DNA from: Nemopilema nomurai
Lineage: Eukaryota > Cnidaria > Scyphozoa > Rhizostomeae > Rhizostomatidae
Assembly: GCA_003864495.1 (NCBI GenBank)
Contig: ML133401.1
Span: forward strand, 3,649,189-3,713,188
DNA length: 64,000 nt
Direction of reading: 5' to 3'
In this document: positions 11,401 through 53,437 of the stretch, in pieces
How positions within the stretch are numbered: the stretch's first letter is position 1
Layout: each line of letters starts with the position of its first letter
Position numbers and translations under genes: made by a program
The notes under the pieces: model-generated
What the model was told of the DNA's origin: nothing
What the model saw: only the letters and a program-made list of their open reading frames with translations
Databases searched by the model: none

Positions 11401-14400
11401 AGGAACTTTTTTGTTAAAAGACATACATTAGCATTGTTTATAGTAAACAATAGGTTATGTAAAGTAACTTTCATCTTACTTCCTCTGGCCCAGGGTATAA
11501 AGTCCTAGTTCTCATGCCTAGTCATACCAACTAAGAGCAGACAAAACTTGTGATTCCAAGATTCCAAGAACTTATGTATATATCTGAATTTTTAAAAGCA
11601 TGTCTTAGCAAATTATGTATCTTGCTTAGCTGTTTGTGAAAATTGTTGTTGTCACATTTTCTTTCACGTTTTCTGCATGGAAAGTTTTAGATAAAGTTTC
11701 TATTTCAGAATGAAGCATATTTTTATTGTATTGGTTTTAATTTGTAATTTTGCAATGCAGTTTGCTGTGACTGGGAAGCTAATCAGAAGTATGATATAAT
11801 ACATCCAGAAACTAACAAGCGACTTTACCAGGCGACTGAAGGTAGGTTAGCATTTATCAAGTTTAGGTGATTGCTCTCTGTCAAAATTGAAGGTGCAATG
11901 TTTCAAGTCTTGAAAATCCAGAATCCAGAAAATCTAAACATTTGATTCCAACTGAATGTATCGAAATAAACATAATAACACTTTATAGTCATTTTACACT
12001 CTACGTTGTTGTTTAATAATTGTAAAAGCTCTACGAAAAAATAAGGCTGTATTTTGATTTCTTCCTATAAACAGGAATTATTCATGTTGTTCTAAAGCAC
12101 ACCTTTCAATGTTACCCTTTGTATAATTTGACTAAGGACCTATTTTCAACAAGAGCCCAGAACCAAGAAGACTGGCATGCTGATCAAACACTTTCACCAC
12201 TTTTTCTAAACACATCAACATTAGAGTGTTTGAGAAAATTCAAAGCCGGCAACAGAACTACAGGCGCTGCCTACCTGCTATCCATATTATTAATCGCCCC
12301 TGTTAAATTGTCCTTTTATGCTTCAAGTGTATAATAACTGAACATGAGACAGTCTAACAAGATTGATTTTTTTGAATTGTGTGTGAGTGCTTACTAGAGA
12401 GAAAATGTTTACAAGTAAAACAGGCCATAGATTGTTTCTAACAATGACAGACTTGGGTTCTTAAACATTGTTTTCTGCTGTAAGACAAACAGTTAGTGAC
12501 AGTTGAGAAGGGCCCGGATACTCTTCTGAAGGGCTTTTCAGTTTTTAGAATTCCTAGTCAAACCAAAAATAACAAAGCCAGATAGTTTTAACATAACATA
12601 ACATATACAGCAAAATAATTATATGGGCTGCTGGCTGAAATATAAGATATTAATATAAGAGGAAGCTGAAATTATCTGCTGCTTTTACGCAAATGTCTTT
12701 ACTTATTGTGGTGATTACCCTAACAATAATCATTACAGTTTAAACTGTATGAGTATGAATCACAGTCAAAAGTTTTTATTTCTTTTCTTAATGCATCAAA
12801 AATTCCCCTAAGCTCCAATGAGAATATGCTTTTACCTAAATTTTTCTTCTTTATGCAATGAACAATAACAAATATTAGAAAGTTTTTGGTATATATATAC
12901 ACTTCAATTTGTAAAAAGTGTTGATCTGTAAAGGTATACATGTCCAATTTCCAGTGTTCTTTTTTAGACACCTCATGCTGTGTCCGCACCTGGTGTGCTG
13001 AGTCTCGGGGACTGGAAATGAGTATAAACGATTATACAGATAGGGAGGTGTTACACATTTCACGCCCATTCCATTGTGCATCAGTACTTGCCTGCTCTCC
13101 TTGCATGGATGAAATGCATGTATCAACACCCGATGGGAAACTTCTAGGCAGCGTAAAGCAGCAGTTTGTGTCGCTTTTGTTCACTAAATATCTTTTGTTT
13201 GTCAGACATCCAGTAGTTTTTAGCGCTTTGATGGTTGACCTTTTTAAGATGCCGTCAATATTTCAAGCTTACTTTGTATTGTAGCATTTTTCTAAGCCAT
13301 GAAAGTGTACAACAAAGTCATGGAAGTGGAAATTGTCATGCATTATGGCAAATTTATGACCACAGTATGACTTTGTAGAGGAAACTACCTCAGGTGCTCT
13401 TCAGATAGAATGATGAAATTGAAGTGTTATCTACCATTATTTGTTTGCTAAGTTCAAAAGAATATGAAGTTGGAAAAATTTTGAAACAGAAAGTAAGAAG
13501 CTTTATGATCCAAAGTTATAATCATTTATTGTGATTATAATATGTTAGTAATTAAATATTATAATTATTATATAAATTTTTGCTATGAAATCTCCTTGCT
13601 TTGTTGCAGCACAGTGCTTCCATCCTCTTCCACTGTTCTTTTAGGTTTGCTTGGCTATTACCCAGACACCATGTGCTTGATGCTAGTGGTGATGTGGTCT
13701 TTGAAATAAAGGGACCTTGTTGGCACTGCAAGTGTTGTTCAGAGGTTCCTTTCAAGGTTAGTTGAAATTTAAAGGCAAGAAAGTACTATGACATGATCTT
13801 TTTCTGCACAGAAAGCACACATTTATGCGAAATGGGGATTTGAACCAGCATTGAAATGTTTCATGTTGTGTTTTTTTAAATTTATAGTCAAAGTATGTTT
13901 TACTCTAGATTTATGCAAGAGGCGAGAGTCAGGAGGTTGGAGTGATAGCAAAACAATGGTCTGGTGCCGTAAAGGAGACCTGCACAGATGTGGACAATTT
14001 CAGGATTACATGTAAGCCTTTGATATGAGTTACTCATATCTGAGTAATGCTAGAAATTATTGGTACTTTTTCATACATAGCTAGAGATAAATGATGTGGA
14101 AGAGTTTGATAGTATGAGGTTTGTATGATTTCTCAGTAAGAGCACTTGCTGAGCCAGTGTCATTTTTAATGGAAATGCTTGTGATGTCAAATTCTGTTTT
14201 CTCAATCTTCTCAAAGACAAGCTCACAGATGTCTCACATAAAGCAAAGTGGCCCTGTTCTTAGCAGACTGCAAAGCTGCAAGACTTTTGATGTTATTTCA
14301 GTTTTTTTTAATTTTCCATACACCTTATTGCTAATGCCTGTGATCTTTACCTGGCTTTGGAAGAGGTGCACCACGAAAGTGCAAATACAAATCATGACTC

Positions 14401-16246
14401 TTATGATCACATCTTACCCCCAAACAGTGTTTGATTACTGTACCATGGCACTTTCTTCAAAATATATAATATTACACCTTGAAACGGTACCTTAATGCTA
14501 GAAGATTTGATTTGATTCAATTTGTCCGTGAAACAACTTGAAAGTTGGTCAGGCATTGGGAAACTTAACATAAATTTGGAATTTTGACCTATTTTGAACT
14601 GTTGAACAAGTTTTCTGTGGAGAAAAGGTTTGTCCAAAAAGTATAGTTGGTCACTTTTTTCGCCCCTCCAATCTAAATAGTCTAGGCACAACACTGGTCA
14701 CAATGCCAATCAAATGCAATGCTTAGCAATTTGGTCCTTATGAGTTATTAGGTAGAATGTTGTATTGACACCTTACCTTTATTTTTAAACTACCTTTCAA
14801 AGCTTTCAAGATATTTGAAGATAATTCTTTTAGCTTTGAAGGAGAATTAATTATGTTCTGGATTCTTTAAATTTATTCTTCATACATATTGCACATGTTT
14901 TTGTCAACAAACCTCTTTTTAAATTGCTTTGTTTGCAAAGGACAGTCTGTTTAACAGTCATGAACATTTTTTGTAGTTCCTGAAAAACTTGATGTTCGCA
15001 TGAAGCTGTTCTTCTTGCTGCTTGCTTTTCAATTGTAAGTTAATCTTGTAAGGAATATGCAATTACTGTTTTATTTTATTTTTTCATCTTATGTTGTCTA
15101 TTTATTAAACTGTGTTGTTCATGCTTTTTTAAAATTTTATTAGTAGTAGTGTTTAAAAATTACACACTTGGGATTATGACAGAACTGCTAAGTGTGATAA
15201 ATCAGCATAAGTTAACAATGCCAATTAATCATAGATCATTCTAATTGATAACTAGTAGCTGATAACTTTAAATATGCTTCTGATTTTGCTCTCTTTCTTT
15301 CTCTGGTTTCCTTTACTATTTGGAAATGTATTTCGGTCTTATGGTATTCTAGGATTTGTTATACTTTGAAAACACTGGACAGTGAAGGAAACAGAAGGAA
15401 TGGACCTTGTGCTCACATTAACAATACACTAGTATTTAGGAATACAGTAGGGTTGCTGTCATATCTATATAAATGCCTGAAGGAATTGCATCTTGGTTTC
15501 ACTTGTAGCAGACAATTAATAGCACTATGTCATTACTCAGTATTTTACCATTTAAGCAGCCATATAATTGATGTTAGGTAATCACTTGTTAACTAGATTT
15601 TTTAATCACATATTCTTTTTCTTCATACACTAATGCACTTTATACCACATACTTTTAAGGTCATACAGATTTGAGACTATTGGGCAAAACATTAAACATT
15701 TTCCCAATATTTTTATTTGATGGGACTATAGTCACCTGTGAGACCCAAAGTTGAAATGCAAATTTTAGTTTCTTGTTTAGGGGCTAGTTTCTAAAGGTGT
15801 ACAGCTGAGCTATACCCTAAGAGGGGACATTTTCTATTGTACTTTTACTATTGGTAACATTGATAAGTCACTGAGGAAAATTTGGAAAGGGACTTTCATA
15901 ATTTAAGCTGCCATTTGTTGCTAAGGCCAATCATATGACATATGTCTCAATATTGATATGGCTCATTTATAGATAAATATGTTTATATATTTAATGATAG
16001 CTGTAAATACACTGCACAATTGCCTTTGCTTATCACATATTTGTTTCTAGTATAACTTGCAGCTACAAGTAGACATTATTTGAATATTTGTAACAAAAAT
16101 GTCTGTCTTGCCCACCCTCAAGCTTTCATCTTTTGTAAATGTCTGCCTGGTTACATTTTATTGCATGTTGCTTTTTTCATGTCATTATTTATAGTTACAT
16201 TGGCTACACTGCCCTGGTGAAGACCTCCTTTTATTTCACAAAGTAG
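8487..16246 (+). CDS. PLSCR: Phospholipid scramblase (apparent 1-bp frameshift in exon 2)
   Basis: Eight exons: 8487-8532, 10983-11122, 11761-11841, 12968-13163, 13645-13756, 13909-14011, 14977-15034 and 16195-16246, encoding about 262 aa. Family landmarks appear in order: Pro-rich lead DWMQPPSAERVP, PPGLEHLAVMPEI, NQKYDIIHPETNKRLY, SRPFHCASVLACSPC (the cysteine-rich region), DVVFEIKGPCWHCKCC, QWSGAVKETCTDVDNF (the Ca2+-binding segment), and a C-terminal hydrophobic helix after FPEKLDVRMK. These proteins sit at the plasma membrane or in the nucleus and are linked to Ca2+-dependent lipid scrambling. In exon 2 the frame shifts between VPNNC and PPGLEHL: TGCCACC stands where TGCCCACC would keep the frame. 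With one base restored, all eight exon phases close. Exon 1 (MENNQHAITVQPRNE) rests on phase fit and position, so it is the least certain. A poly(A) signal lies at 16405. Confidence 0.85.
9220..9540. repeat. G-rich degenerate repeat (GGCGTTTAAAAGAGG type) in scramblase intron 1
   Basis: Repeated variants of GGGGCGTTTAAAAGAGGGG and GGACGTCTATTCGA, including a run of ten or more G near 9500. A related block recurs at 20745-20935 in a POLE intron, and similar G-rich motifs occur near 43220 and 51370-51500, so it is a dispersed family. Confidence 0.6.
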
Positions 16247-16404
16247 AATTTGTGCTAAGCTAGCCTGAAAAAACGGGAAGAAATTTTATTTTAATGATGC
16301 TCCTTGAAATTCTTATATGTATTAGAACAATAAGATGTTAAAACAGTCAAATTTAGAATTTAGATTTTTAGACCAACTTGATATCAAGCATAGCAATATT
16401 TTTC

Positions 16405-16410
16405 AATAAA
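16405..16410 (+). terminator. Poly(A) signal of the scramblase gene
   Basis: AATAAA about 160 nt after the scramblase stop codon. From here to about 17090 I see no coding signal. Confidence 0.45.
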
Positions 16411-17092
16411 AAGTCACTATAGAACTTTGCCAAATATATTAAAAAAACTCTTTAATTAATAATGAAACATGATTGAAAATATCACTGAAGTATGTATATC
16501 AAATTCACTTTATAACACACATTTGTGATTGCTAAGGAAAGGGCGATTTCAGCAGCCATACATTATTCTATTGTTCTTGAGATCTTTCTAAAAAGTTTAA
16601 CTTAACTTTCAAGAAAAGATACAACTAGACATCATGTCTTGCAATATTTGAGTTTTTCAAATTTGGAAAAAACTGCTTTTCTGCTTATCTGAAGGATTTT
16701 CACACACTTCTGTTTCCTATCTGAACAAGCCAGCTTGAAAAATTAAAGGGTGAAAATCCTTCATTGAGACGGATTAAGCTTTTTGTGGAATTCTTTTACG
16801 ATCAAAACAAATGAATACTTTGACTGTAAAATAAATTAAAAATTGAAGTCAGTTATTAATTTAGTTCTTTCTTGCTCTTAAAAATGAGAGGTTTTTTCAT
16901 GTCCTATCCAACTCTGTATACTATACACCTCTTGAGCTGGGCGAACAAAATTTACTTGAAGGTGATTCTAAACACAAACAGGCTTAAAAAACTAAAGGTG
17001 TAAAGGCTTGCTTTCATCAAATGGCAAAAAGAAGATATTCCAATGATCAGCTGTAATTTCCAGGTAAAGAAATAGCTAGGTATTTGTTTACT

Positions 17093-17098
17093 TTTATT
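17093..17098 (-). terminator. Poly(A) signal of the FLASH-like gene
   Basis: TTTATT on the plus strand, AATAAA on the minus strand, 16 nt past the stop codon of the FLASH-like ORF. It supports the idea that the transcript ends here and that no further exons follow. Confidence 0.6.
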
Positions 17099-17113
17099 AC
17101 AAACCACATGGTT

Positions 17114-17728
17114 TCAATTCCTAGCCTTTTTTCGCTCTTGTTTTTCATGCTTGGGTCTATCATTCCTTCTCTCTCCTTTTGTGTGATGGTGCCTACTCCC
17201 TTGGCTCCTTTCAGGATGGTCAGTTCGACTGGAAAATTCTTTTTCTATCATTCTCCTTTTTGGATCAACGTTATTCACATTCTCCATCTCTTTCCTTTTA
17301 ACTGCGTTTATTTTCCTTTTCATATCTTGGTCGTTAAGGTGTTTAATTGCAACGTCTTTTCTTTCTATCTCTCTCTTCGCAGTCAAGTAAAGGGAAACTA
17401 TGTTTTTCTTCAAAATTCCGTTTTCTCGTTTAAGGTGATTGTTCTCCTTTTTCAAGTCCTGTACTTCAATCAGGCTGTGGTCATACTTATCCTTTAACTC
17501 GTTGTAATTCATATCATTTAGGGAGTCGACTTTAAGATCGCCATATATATCGTCCACATCAAGATTGTCAAAAACACCATCGAATACAAGCTCTTCATTA
17601 TCTTTAGAAGGACCCGGCTCTTCCATAACATCATCTTTTGATACTGTCGATACTGAGGTAGTATTTGAAGTGGACATTTTTTCTCGCGAATAACAACTTG
17701 AGCTTGGCCGCCAAAACTTTTCTTCCAT
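17114..17728 (-). CDS. CASP8AP2: Short FLASH/CASP8AP2-like histone mRNA-processing protein
   Basis: Intronless minus-strand ORF of 204 codons. Residues 56-130 match the N-terminal region of FLASH: VDDIYGDL (like the LDIY/LDLY acidic motif), then NYNELKDKYDHSL and a coiled coil ending LKKNIVSLYLTAKREIERKD, which parallels human [20 protein letters not shown]. In FLASH this region dimerises, binds Lsm11 of the U7 snRNP and recruits the histone cleavage complex. The tail (residues 137-204) is very basic and His/Arg/Lys-rich. Human FLASH is about 1980 aa; this one has no C-terminal SANT/NPAT-binding part, and a poly(A) signal follows directly. The start could be 17728 or the second Met at 17677. 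The latter leaves more room for a promoter shared with the divergent POLE gene. Confidence 0.75.
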   Translation of the reverse strand: MEEKFWRPSSSCYSREKMSTSNTTSVSTVSKDDVMEEPGPSKDNEELVFDGVFDNLDVDDIYGDLKVDSLNDMNYNELKDKYDHSLIEVQDLKKENNHLKRENGILKKNIVSLYLTAKREIERKDVAIKHLNDQDMKRKINAVKRKEMENVNNVDPKRRMIEKEFSSRTDHPERSQGSRHHHTKGERRNDRPKHEKQERKKARN

Positions 17729-17891
17729 TACCTCGTTATGGCTTTCGCTGGAAGGAGGCTATGAACATTTCCCGCCAGTTCGCGATTTCCGACCCCACGG
17801 AAGATGAACAAACTTTCGATCCGCATGGAAAAAAAGAATTGTTAGATCTTGGACTTGTCCCAACTCATCAAAATCTGTATGTCATTGTAAA
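17678..17891. promoter_or_regulatory. Shared FLASH/POLE bidirectional promoter with E2F-type site
   Basis: The divergent starts are 163-214 bp apart, depending on the FLASH start used. TTTCCCGCC at 17768-17776 matches the E2F consensus TTTSSCGC exactly. A second CG-rich motif, TTTTTTCTCGCGAA near 17679, resembles a weak E2F or TCTCGCGA-type element. E2F is known to drive S-phase genes in animals, which fits both neighbours. Confidence 0.6.
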
Positions 17892-49964
<32,073 letters not shown>

Positions 49965-50245
49965 CCAAGAGATAATCCACTAGAGGAGTTGCGACCTAAG
50001 CGAGATTACTCGATCAATTCTCAGCAAAAAGAATTCCCAGTTACGTACGAGATACTTACATCGTCCTTGTGACGTCACACATCTATAAACAGTGAGAGAA
50101 GCCCGAGTCAAATTGATGATGAAAACCTTAATATGGACCTTGACAGGAAGGGTTTTTTCCATGGGTCTTTCTATTCTCATCGGTAGCATTTGTGTGAAGT
50201 TTTAACCGTAATACCGTGCAATCAGCTACCATCAAAGCTTGTAGT

Positions 50246-50251
50246 AATAAA
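50246..50251 (+). terminator. Poly(A) signal of POLE
   Basis: AATAAA about 280 nt after the POLE stop codon, the first such hexamer downstream. Confidence 0.5.
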
Positions 50252-52489
50252 CTATTGTAGAAAGATTGTTAATTATCCGAATCATTACATTTCAGTCTTT
50301 ATTGCTCCTTGGCTTATAATGGCATACGCTGAAACTCTTCATTTAATTGCCCCAATCGATAATAACTTTATGCTCGAATTAATGATTGATGAATCCAATG
50401 ATTCTCTATGAAGTAGAAAATTTAAAAATGCTTTCTTCAGCAAACGCCAAACAAAGTTGCTTATTTTCGGGGCTTATTTGACAATTTGTTAAAAGTTCCA
50501 AAGCATTCTGGTGATCAGCTTCATGGTAAACAAAGATCAAAACCCCACCCTTTTAAATGGGAGCAGCTTTATGGTTTGAGGGAGGCGGTTTCATTGACCA
50601 TATCTCACCAAAATTTTGAACATATCGAACTAATTTTATCAAATGTGTGATGTTTTATTCCATTTCAAGATTATGTGGCCATCATAAGAAAAATTCTAAA
50701 ATAGGTGGGTAGGGTAGGTACCCCATGAACCTCCCTTTGCTGCTACATCTGGGCTGTAGAGAGGTTTTTTGAATTCCCATAACAGTCGAAAATGGCAGCT
50801 GCTTAGGGGTTTATGTCGTGCAATGTTTTGAAGGGAGGTTATCCGAATTAATTTGCTCCTTCTCTGGTATATCCTTCTAGCTTTGCTCACGGTTTGATCC
50901 CACAATCTTCCCACTTCGAAAATGTCAGGTCTATATTGTGCAATTGCTTTCATTGACAACACCCCCTCACACCCCTTGCTGGTGCATTATTATTACGTTA
51001 AAAAGACTGCTGAGATTTCAGGAATCCTTTGCTGAACCATCTACGTTTACCTTTGCGAAAAAGATATTAGCATATCTTAGATGATATGATTTCATAAAAA
51101 AGCAAGAATGATGCTTTGTTTGTGGGCTTCTCAATTACAAATCAAATGGAAACAATTCACAGGAAACTGCATCAAAATGTCTCCAAATCATCATAGAAAT
51201 CAAAAAGCGTTTGGGAACCGTACCATCTTCATAGCTTGACTGTTATTTACTTGCGATCAAGCTAGTTGACTTTTAGCAATGATCATATGCATTAGTAAAT
51301 CATTTAAGCTGCTTTAGTCGAACAGTCAACATTTGGTCACAGAGTTGTACTCTTGGTACCTATTTAGTGGGGGTTCTGAATATACGGGGGCGGGGGTGTC
51401 GGAAATCTGAGGAGAATCTAATAAGCGGAGGGTCGGAATAAACGGGGGGATCGGAAATTCGATAAATTTCTAATGATTGGGGGGAAGGGGGTGGGGTGAA
51501 TACCGTTAGATGATGGAATGACAGTTTCGGAGAATGCAGTTATGAAGACTTGAAATATACACGTTTTTTTCCCACGTGTACTTTTATTTGTTCAGTAGGT
51601 CTTCTCTCCTAGGTTGCAAAATGGGCTACCACCTACTGCCCTTTGACGTACACTCCTTCAACAACTTTTCGCGCGAATGTTTTGCTGAACGCGATGAGAA
51701 CTTGCCTCGTATTCATATGTGGCGCAGGCCAAGTTGGCCTGAATCAGTTTTCAAGTCACTCAACTTTCAGAGATTGATTACTTTGCTGCTATGATTTAAA
51801 GTCCTAAAGTTTAAGGTTTGCGAATTTGTAATGCATGTTATCATCCTGGATTAATTTGCAAATGTCTTTTATATTTGATTATTCAAGGCCCTACTCGTTT
51901 CTCGATATGTATACTTGATTTAAACTATCTGTTAATATCTAGTTTAAAATTTATATCAATTGAAGTACTATTTGGATGAAATCAACCATATACAGGTTGA
52001 AGCGTATTATACTATATATTAGATCATATATATCAAAATATATACATTTATAACTGACAACCATGTATACTTCCAGGACAAACACAATTGAGGGATTGAT
52101 AAATACAGTTGGGGGTTATAATGTTACCAATACAGTTTGGCGATTGTGCAAGCCCACAAGTTAACACATCCAAAGGTCGAAACATAGAAACACTAATTAC
52201 TGGAAGTTAAATTTTAGGAAATTTAATAAGGATTTTGACACTTTTAGAACAATCATGGTAAAGTAAGAATGATGCAATAAGCAAAATAACTGAGATGGCA
52301 AAAACAAGAAAACTATGAGACGAAGTGCGAGCAGTTATTGAAAACATAAGAAAAAGTGCCCATCGACAAGAAGAATTTTAAAAATTATTGAACGCCAGTA
52401 TGCTACTGCTTCAAGAATTTTAACGAAATGGGAAACTAAATAAACAGTTCAGAAACCAATGAGGGGTGGCTGACCAAAAATAGTTGATG

Positions 52490-52915
52490 CTTGGCCAGTC
52501 TGCAGAATATGGCACTTTTCGGCGAGATCTCCAGTGTGCACGAGCAAAGAGCCTGGTGTGCACCACTAAAAATTTCTGGTGTGCTGGTGTGCACCAGCTT
52601 TTTTCCCCTGTTGTGGTTGAAATTTGTAAATTTGCATTTCACTGTAAAAATGCGAAGGAGACTCAATGTGAGAGACTCAATAAAAACTGACGTCTGAATG
52701 AAATAAAATTTTGTCTCCAGCCTATTTTGGTTAAGTAGGTCATCATTAAATATATTTCATTTACCAAAAACAAATAAAGACATTCGCACATTCGTGCGGA
52801 CAATGTTGGCTCTGGGACTGTCCATCTTAGTTGCCACACCCAGCAATACCCAGTGTGCAACATGTTTTGTACAAAATATCTCGGGTGTGTACCTGCCATA
52901 CTCTGCAGACTGGAT
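52490..52915. mobile_element. Foldback element with inverted ends
   Basis: CCAGTCTGCAGAATATGGCA at the left end and TGCCATACTCTGCAGACTGG at 52894-52913 are inverse complements with one mismatch. Both flanks carry GTGTGCACC or GGTGTGTACC motifs pointing inward. Overlapping 60-78 aa ORFs on both strands come from this symmetry and are not genes. Confidence 0.6.
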
Positions 52916-53086
52916 GCTAGGATTGAATGAATGGTAACTTGAATAACGAAGCATCACAGGCTTGACAAATTTAGTGTTTTACACTGGAAATCAAAATTCA
53001 AAAGATTACAAACACATTTGATGCAAATATGGCACTCAAAGAAATATTACAAAAAGAAAACCTGTAAACAAGTGTTCTTCAGTACA

Positions 53087-53157
53087 AAACTTCATAAAAG
53101 CTAGAAAAAGCCAAACCAGGTTTTGCATACTTCACTTATTTTTTCGTCTGACACTCC
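53087..53157. mobile_element. Dispersed repeat, copy C (partial)
   Basis: Contains CATAAAAGCTAG, GGTTTTGCATACTT and TTCGTCTGACACTCCTC, matching the first half of copies A and B in order. Confidence 0.6.
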
Positions 53158-53437
53158 TCCCTATTGAATTTGCAGTTTAATTTGCATGCCATTCCCTGGT
53201 TAAACAATATCTTACCAGACAACAATATAAGTCATTGTATGATCCACCTTTGTTTGCCTTTACAGGTGTTGCAATACTTTTGTACAGGTAGTTTATATAG
53301 ACAAGCATGTATACATTGCTTATAAGCAGAAACCATGATAGCAGTGCATAAGCTGATGTAATTTGAGGCTTCGTTTTGATTATCTGTCTTTATTTTGTCA
53401 TTTTTAGAGTAACTGGTAGTTGCAGATTTCAGCTAAG

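Larger units (their letters stand above)
50252..53437. other. Intergenic region between POLE and the FBA gene
   Basis: Holds a G-rich repeat patch (51365-51500), a foldback element (52490-52915) and a dispersed-repeat fragment (53087-53157). Several short ORFs (50696-50962 minus, 51576-51794 plus) have no recognisable family or splice context. The 5' untranslated exon or promoter of the FBA gene should lie near its right end. Confidence 0.4.

Noticed and set aside
12075..12334. Possible scramblase exon after the acceptor at 12074
   Set aside because: The 12968 exon joins exon 3 in the correct phase and continues the homology (DTSCCVRTW), so this ORF is intronic.
15353..15581. Alternative last exon of the scramblase (GATTTGTTATAC...)
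   Set aside because: Phase-compatible, but the 16195 exon gives the better match to the family's C-terminal helix and a short tail; the longer ORF reads like intron sequence.
50696..50962. 88-aa minus ORF downstream of POLE
   Set aside because: Looks like repeat-derived sequence; no domain or gene signal that I can name.
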